The notes: generated by a model from the sequence alone, not told the origin. A DNA stretch of 64,000 bases from Flavobacterium davisii (GCF_019565505.1 NZ_CP067378.1:2542001-2606000), one strand, 5' to 3'. Shown: positions 1 through 9,114, counted from the stretch's first letter. A program made the numbers and translations.

Positions 1-635
1 ACAACATTCGTTATGGATTGCACTTTATGTTTTCTAATGATGATGCTTATATAACAAATATTTTTAAAAATAATGGAGCAGGAGTAGCCGTAATGTTTAC
101 TAAAAACGTCAAAATGATTAATAATTATTTTGAAGAAAATTGGGGTGATTCCGCTTACGGATTATTGTTAAAAGAAATATCAGATAGTTATATATATAAT
201 AATAAGTTTGTTAGTAATACTTCTGGTATTTATATGGAAGGAACTTCTCGAATTCTAGTAGAAAAAAATCAATTTAGAGATAATGGCTGGGGAATGAAAA
301 TTCAAGCCAGTTGTATGGATAATATGATAACCAATAATAATTTTATTAAAAACACCTTCGATGTCAGTACCAATGGAAGTTTAATACTAAACACGTTCGA
401 TAAAAATTATTGGGATCAATATGAAGGATATGATATTAATAAAGATGGTTTAGGAGACATACCCTATCATCCATTAAGCTTATTTGCTGTTTTAACAGAA
501 AATACACCATCAGTAATGCTCTTGTATAGAAGTTTTATGATTACTCTTTTAGATAAGTCAGAAAAAGTTATACCAACTATTACACCTGATAATTTCGTTG
601 ATAAAAAACCTTTAATAAAATCTTTGCCCTTATGA
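1..635 (+). CDS. nosD: NosD, periplasmic copper-insertion accessory protein (5' end missing)
   Basis: This is the C-terminal part of a gene that enters from the left edge; the frame is open from base 3 and reads NIRYGLHFMFSND, a typical NosD stretch. The visible roughly 210 residues show short repeating Asn-rich strands (NNYFEEN, NNKFVSN, KNQFRDN), the pattern of a right-handed parallel beta-helix (CASH/NosD repeats). The segment DKNYWDQYEGYDINKDGLGD followed by PYHP is the usual end of the NosD helix domain. In the family, NosD works with the NosFY ABC transporter to mature the Cu centre of periplasmic N2O reductase (NosZ). The stop overlaps the next start (ATGA), so it is translationally coupled to nosF. 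A TTG at 18 is not the true start. Confidence 0.9.
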   Translation, partial: NIRYGLHFMFSNDDAYITNIFKNNGAGVAVMFTKNVKMINNYFEENWGDSAYGLLLKEISDSYIYNNKFVSNTSGIYMEGTSRILVEKNQFRDNGWGMKIQASCMDNMITNNNFIKNTFDVSTNGSLILNTFDKNYWDQYEGYDINKDGLGDIPYHPLSLFAVLTENTPSVMLLYRSFMITLLDKSEKVIPTITPDNFVDKKPLIKSLPL

Positions 636-1363
636 TTGTAATTCGTAATTGTAATAAAAAATTTGGAAAATTAGAAGTATTAAAAGACATATCTGTAACA
701 TTAGAAAGAAGAAATTGTGTAGCACTCATAGGACCTAATGGTTGTGGAAAAACAACTTTAATTAAATCAATATTAGGAATGGTTATACCTGATTCAGGAA
801 CTATTCTTGTAAATAATAAATCCATACAAAAAGATTTTTTATATCGAAATAAGATAGGTTATATGCCACAAATAGGGAAATATCCAGAAGGATTAACCAT
901 ATCTGAAGTTATAAAAATGATAAAACAACTAAGAAATTCAAAAGAAAAATTAGATGAAGAATTACTTCATTCTTTTAAACTTCAAACAATATTTGATAAA
1001 CCAATGAACACATTGTCAGGTGGAACTACACAAAAAGTAAGTGCTGTTTTAGCCTTTTTATTTAATCCTGATATTCTAATTTTAGACGAACCAACAGCAG
1101 GTTTAGATCCTTTAGCATCTGAAATACTAAAAGAAAAAATCATGAAAGAAAAAGAAAAGGGAAAATTGATTATCATAACTTCCCATATATTAAGCGAGTT
1201 AGATGATTTAATTACACACATCATTTTTATGCAAGAAGGAAAAATACAATTTCATAATAGCATGAATGAATTAAAAAATCAGACAAAGGAAGAAAAAATG
1301 AGCAAAGCTATTGCAAAAATTCTAAAACAAAATCAAGACAACAAAAAGTTCGTTATACATTAG
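632..1363 (+). CDS. nosF: NosF, ABC transporter ATP-binding protein
   Basis: A 243-residue ABC ATPase. Walker A is GPNGCGKTT (residues 34-42), the signature is LSGGTTQK, and Walker B runs LILDEPTAGLDP; the switch histidine is in TSHILSE. NosF forms the cytoplasmic ATPase of the NosDFY complex needed for assembling the copper sites of N2O reductase. The start ATG overlaps the nosD stop and the gene ends 4 bases before nosY, so nosD-nosF-nosY read as one operon. No frameshift is seen. Generic ABC-2 ATPases look alike; the nosD and nosY neighbours make the assignment secure. Confidence 0.93.
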   Translation: MIVIRNCNKKFGKLEVLKDISVTLERRNCVALIGPNGCGKTTLIKSILGMVIPDSGTILVNNKSIQKDFLYRNKIGYMPQIGKYPEGLTISEVIKMIKQLRNSKEKLDEELLHSFKLQTIFDKPMNTLSGGTTQKVSAVLAFLFNPDILILDEPTAGLDPLASEILKEKIMKEKEKGKLIIITSHILSELDDLITHIIFMQEGKIQFHNSMNELKNQTKEEKMSKAIAKILKQNQDNKKFVIH

Positions 1364-1367
1364 AAAG

Positions 1368-2134
1368 ATGAATTCACTACTAAAAATCATCATAAAAGAT
1401 ATTTACAAGAATAAAATTGTCTTAATTTATACCCTTATCCTATCTATTTTAAGTTGGAGTTCCTTTTTCTTAGAAGATAATTCATCAAAAGGGATTTTAA
1501 CTATTTTAAATGTCATTTTATTTACAGTTCCTCTTGTATCCATTTTGTTTGCAACGATATATTTATACAATAGTACAGAATTTATAGAACTATTATTAAG
1601 TCAACCCATTAAACGAGAAAAAATTTGGTATCATCTATACTTAGGAATATCATTTTCATTAGTCATCGCCTTTTTTATAGGAGCAGGAATCCCTTTGTTA
1701 ATAAATTCATTTGATAGGGTAGGAATGATGATGTTAGTTGTAGGAACCTTACTAACCATAATTTTTGTTTCCCTCGCTTTTTTAAGTACAATCCTTACTC
1801 GAGATAAAACAAAAGGGATAGGACTAGCAATCATGATATGGTTATATTTTTCAGTTCTATTTGACGGATTGGTTCTTTTTTATTATTCCAATTTTCAGAA
1901 TATCCAATAGAAAATGCTATGGTTGGAATTACAGCATTTAGCCCAATAGATTTAGCTCGAATTCAAATTTTATTGCATTTAGATGTTTCCGCCATGATGG
2001 GCTATACAGGAGCTATTTTTAAAGATTTTTTTGGAACGACATGGGGGCTAATAATTTCATTTTTACTCCTTGGTTTTTGGGCTTTGATCCCTTTTGTTAT
2101 TTCATTAAAAAAATTTAAAAGCAAAGACTTATAA
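1368..2134 (+). CDS. nosY: NosY, ABC-2 type permease of the Nos system (one indel)
   Basis: A membrane permease with about six hydrophobic segments that partners NosF. The reading frame breaks near 1876-1881, a run of six T. Adding one T restores the sequence LLFQFSEYPIENAMVG and joins the first 180 residues to the C-terminal 71, giving about 255 residues, normal for NosY. The C-terminal part carries the NosY-like stretch SPIDLARIQILL followed by MGYTGAIFKDFFG. I take the break as a short homopolymer call, not a real mutation, because many other genes in the window show the same class of error. Confidence 0.88.
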
Positions 2135-2163
2135 TAATCTCTCTAACTTTAAATTAAATAATT

Positions 2164-2607
2164 ATGATACATCATTTTTTACTAATAATTCATTTGTTAG
2201 CCGCTAGTATTTGGGTAGGAGGGCATTTAATCTTATCTATTAGATATTTACCAAAAGCATTAAAAAATAGAAATATTGAAATTATTAAAAATTTTGAAAA
2301 ACAGTATGAACCCATAGGGCTTCCCGCTTTATTAATTCTAGTAGGAACAGGAGTGTTAATGGCTTATCAATATAATGTGAATTTTACAAGTTGCTTTTCT
2401 TTTGAATCTAATATCGAAAAAGTAATATCAATGAAATTATTATTACTCGTATTAACTCTAATTCTAGCTATTCATGCACGATTATTTATTATTCCGAAGT
2501 TAGTTCCTGAAAAAATTATTTTAATGGCAGTTCATATCATATTAGTAACACTAATAGGCATTGCCATGCTAATTTTAGGAAGTTTTATAAGATGGGGCGG
2601 TTTTTAA
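2164..2607 (+). CDS. CopD-like membrane protein
   Basis: A 147-residue integral membrane protein with four predicted helices. It opens with IHHFLLIIHLLAASIWVGGH, which resembles the CopD family (membrane copper-resistance/transport proteins with conserved histidines near the membrane face). The HH at the start, the H in WVGGH and the later H residues (LAIHARLF, MAVHII) lie in or next to helices and could bind copper or haem. It follows nosY by 29 bases and so probably belongs to the nos operon. CopD-like proteins are common companions of nos clusters in Bacteroidota. The precise transported species cannot be read from the sequence. Confidence 0.72.
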   Translation: MIHHFLLIIHLLAASIWVGGHLILSIRYLPKALKNRNIEIIKNFEKQYEPIGLPALLILVGTGVLMAYQYNVNFTSCFSFESNIEKVISMKLLLLVLTLILAIHARLFIIPKLVPEKIILMAVHIILVTLIGIAMLILGSFIRWGGF

Positions 2608-2797
2608 TTGTAATTTTTCTGTAGCCAATTTCTTAAAGTTCACAATCTAAAAAGAATATTCGTAAAATGATAAATATCATAAGAATTTAATGAAGATTAA
2701 ATGACATTTGTTGTGTTCCCTTTCTAAATAATTTTTTTAAATTAAAATCTTTATATAAGTAAAAAGCAAAAATTTAGTAATGCCCGTGTAAATTGTA

Positions 2798-2805
2798 TAC
2801 ATTTG
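2798..2805 (+). promoter_or_regulatory. Bacteroidota-type -7 element before the first CNGKC gene
   Basis: TACATTTG matches the TAnnTTTG -7 consensus of Bacteroidota housekeeping promoters. It ends only 10 bases before the ATG at 2816, so the leader would be very short. The -33 match (TTTA near 2772) is weak. It separates the downstream metal-uptake genes from the nosDFY operon as a second transcription unit. Confidence 0.55.
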
Positions 2806-2815
2806 TACTTTAATA

Positions 2816-3181
2816 ATGAAAGGATTATATATCATATTAGCTTTTTCGATACTGTTGCGTCCTATAATGCCAGTTATTGACTATGTCGTAAATTACGATT
2901 ACATAGCTAAAGTGTTATGTGTAAATAAAGATAAACCCGTATTAAAATGTAATGGAAAATGTCACTTAATGAAAGAGTTAGCAAAAGCCTCTGAAAGTGA
3001 AAAACCAACACCTGACAAAAAAAATGTTCTTTCAGAACAATATGAACTTTTATTTTGTCAAACCATTTTCCAGTTTGAGTTTATAAAACCTACTTATATA
3101 CTAATCCATCAATTCAATAGTTATATAAATTTATATAAACTTCTGACCAAACACTTTATCCTTAAACCTCCCATCTTTTAG
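2816..3181 (+). CDS. small CNGKC-motif protein, copy 1 (unknown function)
   Basis: A 121-residue protein of no recognised named family. Residues 1-22 are hydrophobic (signal peptide or anchor) and contain LLRPIMPV. The core reads NYDYIAKVLC, then NKDKPVLKCNGKCHLMKELA, with cysteines at 35, 45 and 49 (C-x9-C-x3-C). A Lys/Glu-rich segment and an aromatic C-terminus follow. A paralogue at 8309 has cysteines at exactly the same three positions. Both copies stand at the head of a block that includes a TonB receptor, in a copper island, so an envelope metal-binding or redox role is an inference. The start is the first ATG after a good promoter element. Confidence 0.7.
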   Translation: MKGLYIILAFSILLRPIMPVIDYVVNYDYIAKVLCVNKDKPVLKCNGKCHLMKELAKASESEKPTPDKKNVLSEQYELLFCQTIFQFEFIKPTYILIHQFNSYINLYKLLTKHFILKPPIF

Positions 3182-3276
3182 GTAATTTTTAAATGTGTTG
3201 ATTTACATTAATAACAACAAGCTATACAATTAGTATTGACTTGTCGTACTTTGTTTAAATTAATTATCTAAAAACT

Positions 3277-4181
3277 ATGAAATTTCTGAAGTATTGGAGT
3301 GTTGTATTGCTATATACAATCACTTCTTGTACATTGGAAAAAACAGATTATGAAGCAGAAATAGCAACAGTTGTAACTGAATATTCCGCCTTTAGAGAAG
3401 TAACTTCTTTAAAAGTAGAGCACTATAATATTTGTATTGAATCATTAAACGGAACTTTTTATAAAGGATATAATGAGATTCGTGTAAAAGTTATTGATTC
3501 AAAAACAAATAAAGCAGTTGTTCCTACTTCAGTATCTTTTTACCAATTATGATATCGACAAATGATACAAAATCATCTTGTCCTCATCAATCTAATATGG
3601 AATATAAATCAGCAGAAGGATATTTTGCAGGATATTCTGTTTTTACAGATGAAAATGATAAAGGAGCTTGGCAAATAAATATTAAGATCACAATTAATAA
3701 CCAATTGATAAGTGGTACCCAAACTATATCGGTTTTTTCTCAAGACAATAAAAACCTGAATATGACCACTTTTATAGGGAATGATGGAGAAAAATATTAT
3801 ATAGCTTTAATAGGTCCTAAAAAACCTAAAGTATCAGAAAATGAGCTGATTGCGGGGATTTATAGATATAATCAACCAACAATGTTAAACCCAAATCAAT
3901 ACTCTTTTACTGAAGTTAAAGATTATACTTTAAAATTAGATCCAAGGATGCCAGAACCCTCTATGGGAAATCATTCTTCACCTAATAATAAAGATTTAAC
4001 ACAAGAACAAGATGGTTTTTATCATGGTGTTGTAAATTATACAATGACAGGCAATTGGACGCTTAATTTGATCTTATTAGATACCAAAGGAAAGTTGATA
4101 AAAGGATCAAATGTTCCGAAAGACTTTACGCCCGGAGTTCAAGGATTCAAGAGTGATCTTTTTATGGATATTCTATTCTAA
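3277..4181 (+). CDS. YtkA/FixH-like lipoprotein (one indel)
   Basis: Starts MKFLKYWSVVLLYTITSC, a lipoprotein signal with cysteine 18. The frame breaks in the T run at 3537-3541; restoring one T joins 91 and 210 residues into about 301 and gives SVSFLPIMISTNDTKSSCPH, the Pro-Leu-Met...CPH pattern of YtkA/FixH-like domains. Two such beta domains seem present: GYSVFTDENDKGAWQINIKI and, near the end, MTGNWTLNLILLD. Between them lies DPRMPEPSMGNHSSPNN, a Met/His segment that could bind copper. It precedes the TonB receptor by 6 bases, so the two are co-transcribed. A periplasmic or outer-membrane copper-binding role is inferred from these motifs and from context. Confidence 0.7.
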
Positions 4182-4187
4182 TATCTT

Positions 4188-6176
4188 ATGAAAAAAATAG
4201 TATTTCCAATAATTGTTACCCTTTGTTCTTTTGCAAATGCACAAAGTATAGAAGTCAGTAAGGATTCTGTAAAAAGAATGAAAGAAATTTATTTGAAGAA
4301 AATTCAGAAAAAAAGAAAATTGAAACAGACCTAAAATTAGCCGTTTCAATAGATGAATTTTTAGCATCTTCTCATACTATTTCTTTTATCAAGAGAGGGG
4401 CGTATGCTTGGGAACCATTATTAAATAATATGAGTAGTGAGCGTTCCACAATTACGATTGATGGGATGCACATTTTTGGAGCTTGTACAGATAAGATGGA
4501 TCCCGTTACATCCTATTTAGAAATAAATAATTTAGCTACGATTGATATAAAATCAGGACAGCAAGGAGGACTGCATGGATCTACTATTGCGGGAAATATC
4601 AATTTAATTAGAAAAAGTAGCTCTTTTACTGAAAAAACAAAAATAATAGGGAGTTATCAAGGAGGATTTGAATCCAATAATCGTCAGTCTTTTAACCTAG
4701 GTAATATAGCTTTTACCAATAATAAATTTGTTTTGGATGGAAGTATGGCCTATAGAGAAGCAGGGAATTATTTTGATGGTAACAATAGAGAAGTAAAACA
4801 CTCCCAATATACCAAATTTAATTCCTCATTAGGTATGGCTTATAAAACAGGACTCCTTTCATCTTTAAAAGTAGATGCCGTTTTTGATATAGCAAAAAAT
4901 GTAGGATTTCCCGCTTTACCTATGGATTTATCTCTTTCAAGAACCCTTATAACATCCGCTGCTTATAAACAACTTTTTGATGAAAAATTAATTAAAGTAT
5001 GGGATACTAAAGTATACTTTAATGCGATTGAACATTATATGGATGATACGACTCGACCTGAAAATTTAGTTCACATGGATATGCCTCGGATGGAGTACAA
5101 CCTATGGTTTGATTTCTAAAATCAATTTGAAAAAAAATCAATTTTCTTCAGAAGTACAATTCAATGCGTATAATAATTTATCCATTGCAGAAATGAGAAT
5201 GTACCCTCAAGATCGAAGTAAAAGAACCATGTTTGCTTATACTTGGCCTTGGGTAACCACAAAATTTGCAAGTTTAGCTATGCAAAATTCTTGGGATTTT
5301 TTAGAACAACATCAAATTTCTTTTGGCGCTTCTTTAGGTATTAATCATAATTTTTCTAAATATGTAGAATTCAATCGAATTTTTTATCCAAATAGTTCCC
5401 AACAAAAAAGCAGAATTTTGCCTAGTATTAATGTAAACTATCAATACAAGAAAAAAGCATATCATTTCTCTGTAGGAACAGGATATGGTCATAGAGCCCC
5501 TTCTATTTCAGAAGGATATGGCTACTATATTTATAATAGTTTTGATCGATACGATTATATAGGAAATCCTGACTTGAAAAATGAAATTTCCTATGAAGTA
5601 AATGCAACTTCAGGGTATAAAAATAATACGATAGGACTAGAAGCCAAGATTAATTATTTTTATATTAAAAACTATATTGTTGGCGAAATCCTCAATATAG
5701 GAAGTCCTATGAATTATCAATCTATAGGAGTTAAAGGGTATACCTCCTTAGATTATGCAAAACTTTATAACATAGCTATTAATACCTTTTATAATATAGA
5801 CGAACATATCCGATGGGAAGTAGTATTAGCTTACGCAAGAGGAATCGACAAGAATGGAATTAATCTCCCATTTATTAGACCCTTAACTTATTTAAGCTCT
5901 ATACAATATAAACATTGTAATTTTGGAATAAGAACCTCTATAAACGGCGATCTTGATCAAGTGCATTACAGTTCGTTATATGGAGAAGATAGGACACCTA
6001 GATACTTATTGTGGAATAGTTCTGTAGATTATACAATACCTTTTGATAAATACAAAATAACATTACAAACAGGAGCAGAAAACATACTTAATGAAAATTA
6101 TAGTACGTATGCTGATTGGGGAAATATTAATAGAATGGGACGAAATATTTTTATCTCATTAAAAATCAATTTTTAA
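4188..6176 (+). CDS. NosA/OprC-like TonB-dependent copper receptor (two indels)
   Basis: Signal peptide MKKIVFPIIVTLCSFANAQ, then a plug with ITIDGMHIFGACTDKMDP and LATIDIKSGQ, then a beta-barrel ending in an aromatic residue (ISLKINF). The corrected length is about 662 residues. C100-TDK-M104 is a CxxxM motif like the copper-binding Cys/Met pair known in Pseudomonas OprC/NosA; VHMDMPGWSTTYG (H296) may supply the His/Met partners. Indels: one missing base near 4285-4294, and CCTGG read as CCTCGG at 5084-5089; without them the frame runs through. It sits between the YtkA-like lipoprotein and the MbnP-like gene. I infer copper uptake across the outer membrane for N2O reductase. Confidence 0.82.
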
Positions 6177-6193
6177 CAAACATTTTAATTATT

Positions 6194-7077
6194 ATGAAAA
6201 ATTTAAAAAAATATTATTTATTAACTATCTCATCATTATTGTTTTTATCTTGTACTAAAGATGACGATCAAAAAATACTTGATTCAAGCACTTCCTCTAA
6301 TAACGTAACATTAGTTTTTGAAAATACGTTTAAAAAAACACCCATTGTACTAGGAGAGCCTACTTCTGCCACTGTTACTACTAATATTTCAGTAAACAAT
6401 CAAAAACATCTTTTTAAAGAAATAAAGTACGTAGTAAGTAATATAAGATTCGTAAAAGAAGACGGAACAGAAGTACCTTATAATGTGTCAAATTTAGATT
6501 TAGGAGCTACAGTAATAGATCAATCAAAACCAGAAACATTAAATTATGTTTTATCTGCTATTCCTTATGGTAATTATAAGCAGATTAAATTTGGATTAGG
6601 GGTACCAAGTAATTTAAATAAAGTAGATCAAACAAAATTTCCCATCTTTTTTGCTAATGCCGGAGAAAATAAAACACAAATGATGTGGGAATGGGGTGCA
6701 GGTTACCGTTTTGTAAAAATTGAAGGTTATTACGGTGATACAAATAACAATCTTTCAATTCATACAGGAAGTACTGAAAAAAAGATCCTAATAAAAATTT
6801 TGTTCAAGGAGTGAATGCTTATAGAGATATTATTTTAAATCTTCCAATACAAGCAATTGTGGGGAAAATGAGTCCTAAAATTACCATAAATGCTGATTTT
6901 GATAAATTATTAAGCGGTACAGACAAGATTACTCTAATAACGAATGATAGGGATGATAACAATGCAACCCCCAATATTCATTCAGCTGTACAAATGATGC
7001 GTTTTGTAAACAATATAGGAGGAAATGGTACGACGGATGTTATGGGAATGTTTTCTGCTACCAAAGTTCAAAATTAA
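6194..7077 (+). CDS. MbnP-like lipoprotein (one indel)
   Basis: Lipoprotein signal ending LLFLSC, then about 275 residues resembling the MbnP (metallo-mystery pair) family: FKEIKYVVSNIRFVKEDG, then AIPYGNYKQIKFGLGVP, then MMWEWGAGYRFVKIEGYY, and GMFSATKVQN at the end. The frame breaks at the A7 run 6777-6783; an A8 gives STEKKDPNKNFVQGVNAYRD and a protein of about 294 residues. In the described MbnP/MbnH system a diheme enzyme turns a Trp of MbnP into kynurenine, which creates a copper site; W165 and W167 here are candidates only. The next gene encodes a diheme MauG-family protein, which supports the pairing. Confidence 0.78.
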
Positions 7078-7087
7078 ATATTAGTTT

Positions 7088-7222
7088 GAGAAGTGTCCCA
7101 AAAGATTATGATCGTTTTATTTGGCTCACAAAGATAAAAGACATATTATGAACAATATTATTTTAGATTAAACAAGAACCAATAAACGAAAGATTTAGTT
7201 AGTTCTTTTGGGATAGCCTCTC
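7088..7222. repeat. imperfect inverted repeat, MITE-like or terminator pair
   Basis: The gap between the MbnP-like and diheme genes is bounded by GAGAAGTGTCCCAAAAGA (7088-7105) and, inverted, TCTTTTGGGATAGCCTCTC (7204-7222), about 98 bases apart. The arms resemble the terminator stem GAGGCTGTCC at 48609. There is no coding potential. It may be a small non-autonomous element or two half-sites of a dispersed flavobacterial repeat. Confidence 0.4.
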
Positions 7223-7236
7223 TTTATTATTTTGAT

Positions 7237-8271
7237 ATGAAATTAAAAACTTTAGTTCTAATCCTTTTATTTACTTTATACTCCTGTTCTAAGGACAAAG
7301 AAGTGTATATAGAACCCATTCCTGTTTCGGAATTTGATAACCCAGAAATTTTGATACAAATCCCTAAGAACTTTCCCCTATTAAATAGCTTTTTTCTTCA
7401 TAATAAACCTACAAAATATGGCGTACAGTTAGGTGAAAAATTATTTAATGAAAAAAGATTGAGTAGTAACAATTCTGTTTCATGTGCAACGTGTCATATT
7501 CAAGAAAACGCATTTACAGACAAAAAAACAAAAGCAATCGGAATTCTAGGACGTATAGGATTACGCAATACACCCCCTATTCAAAATTTGGCCTTTATGA
7601 ATTTTTATATGTGGGATGGAAATGAACTAGAATTAGAACATCAACCTATAGTACCCATCATAACAAAAGAAGAAATGGGATCTTCCATCCTAGAAATAAT
7701 AACAAAAATACAAGAGGATAAAGAATACCAAGATCTGTTTAAAAAAGCCTATGGCGATGATAAAATAACACAAGAAAGAATATTTAAAAGTATTGCACAA
7801 TATGAATATACCCTAATATCTTCTAATAGTAAATATGATAAAGTCATGAAAAAAGAACAAACATTTACCCCAAATGAAGAAAAAGGATATGAAATATTTC
7901 AACAAAAATGTGCTAATTGTCATGCTTCAGAATTGTTTACAGATCAAACATTTAGAAATATAGGATTCCCTCTAAACCCCAACAATGATGAGGTAGGTAG
8001 AGCTAGAGTAACAGGAAAAAAGGAAGATATACACGCCTTTCGAGTACCCTCTTTAAGAAATATAGAATACACCGCTCCTTATGGAAGCTTCGGACAGTTT
8101 ACTTCATTAAAAGAAGTGTTAGATTATTTTGATAATGGGGTTTTAAATGCAGATAATTTAGATCCTATTCTAAAAAATAAAAACAATAAAATTGCCTTAA
8201 CAGAAGAAGAAAAATTAAATCTAATTTATTTCATGAAAACATTAAGCGATCCAATATTTATTAAAAAATAG
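7237..8271 (+). CDS. diheme cytochrome c peroxidase / MbnH (MauG) family lipoprotein
   Basis: A 344-residue lipoprotein (LFTLYSC, Cys 17) with two haem-attachment sites, CATCH (residues 83-87) and CANCH (225-229), and the CCP/MauG landmarks LRNTPPIQNLAF, FMNFYMWDG, ERIFKSIAQYEYTLIS and FRVPSLRNIEYTAPYGSFG. The family includes bacterial cytochrome c peroxidases, MauG and MbnH. Lying directly after an MbnP-like gene, and in a copper island, it is best read as the MbnH-like partner that oxidises its neighbour. A plain peroxide-reducing role cannot be excluded. The frame is intact. Confidence 0.83.
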   Translation: MKLKTLVLILLFTLYSCSKDKEVYIEPIPVSEFDNPEILIQIPKNFPLLNSFFLHNKPTKYGVQLGEKLFNEKRLSSNNSVSCATCHIQENAFTDKKTKAIGILGRIGLRNTPPIQNLAFMNFYMWDGNELELEHQPIVPIITKEEMGSSILEIITKIQEDKEYQDLFKKAYGDDKITQERIFKSIAQYEYTLISSNSKYDKVMKKEQTFTPNEEKGYEIFQQKCANCHASELFTDQTFRNIGFPLNPNNDEVGRARVTGKKEDIHAFRVPSLRNIEYTAPYGSFGQFTSLKEVLDYFDNGVLNADNLDPILKNKNNKIALTEEEKLNLIYFMKTLSDPIFIKK

Positions 8272-8308
8272 TTCAAATATCGTACAAAAAAATCTTCATA
8301 AACATTAA

Positions 8309-8707
8309 ATGAAATTTGCCTATCTAATATTTGTTTTATCATTTTTATTACGTCCTGTAGTACCTGTGTTTTCATATATCATAAATTATGATTACGTAAG
8401 TACTGTATTGTGTGAAAATAAGAATAAACCAGAATTAAGATGTAATGGCAAATGTTATTTAAAAAAACAAATGGCAAAAACATCAGAGGAAGAAAAACCT
8501 CTTCAAAAAAATACAAAACAGATAAAATTAGAACAAGAACTCCTATTTTTTTACCCCAATTTAAATGGTCTAACGTTATTAAACCCCACTTTTAGTTTTA
8601 AAACAACAACAACCTTGTATATTAACTTATATTATTTTTTAGAAGAAAATTTTATTTTTCATCCCCCTTCGTTTAAGAATGATGTACAATATAATGCCCA
8701 TTTTTAA
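8309..8707 (+). CDS. small CNGKC-motif protein, copy 2 (unknown function)
   Basis: A 132-residue paralogue of the protein at 2816. Shared features are a hydrophobic N-terminus with LLRPVVPV, NYDYVSTVLC, NKNKPELRCNGKCYLKKQMA, and an aromatic C-terminal half. Cysteines are again at residues 35, 45 and 49. The two differ strongly after residue 60, so this is an old duplication, not a recent one. It starts 37 bases after the diheme gene and heads the block containing the second TonB receptor and the PepSY protein. Function is unknown; repeated placement ahead of metal-uptake genes suggests an envelope metal-related role. Confidence 0.7.
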   Translation: MKFAYLIFVLSFLLRPVVPVFSYIINYDYVSTVLCENKNKPELRCNGKCYLKKQMAKTSEEEKPLQKNTKQIKLEQELLFFYPNLNGLTLLNPTFSFKTTTTLYINLYYFLEENFIFHPPSFKNDVQYNAHF

Positions 8708-8720
8708 GTATCATATTGTG

Positions 8721-8935
8721 TAATTATCCCAGATTATACGTTAGACTTTTTGATGAAAATGAACAGAATAAATAGATAAAAAATAGAAGGAAATTTTTAT
8801 CACCGATGTATTCTACTCTATTTAAGATAAAAAACAACGTGCTTTTTAGATTCAAAGTTATATTTTATTCATAATAAAATTGCTTTACCTCTTCGCTTCG
8901 TTTAGGTTTAACACTTCATTTGGGATTATCCAACA
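8721..8935. repeat. intergenic inverted-repeat element
   Basis: The gap 8708-9114 has no gene. Near its left side lies TAATTATCCCAGATTATACG followed by TTAGAC (8721-8746), and in the opposite sense GGTTTAACACTTCATTTGGG followed by ATTATCC (about 8908-8934). Related sequence occurs at 16888-16910 and 47671-47693. I see a diverged inverted pair about 200 bases apart, compatible with a MITE-like element. The remaining 180 bases up to the next gene show nothing else I can name. Confidence 0.35.
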
Positions 8936-9114
8936 ATAATCACTTCAGTCCACTATTACTACCAGAACAAACCATTAATTTGGTTCTAAATGGTTGTTTA
9001 ATGCAATTTTAGGTCAAAGACAAAACGATTATTAACGTTCGATAAAACACGTAATTTTTATTTCTGAAAAACAGACTGCTTATAAGAAAAGTATGTTATA
9101 ATAATAATCTTCCA

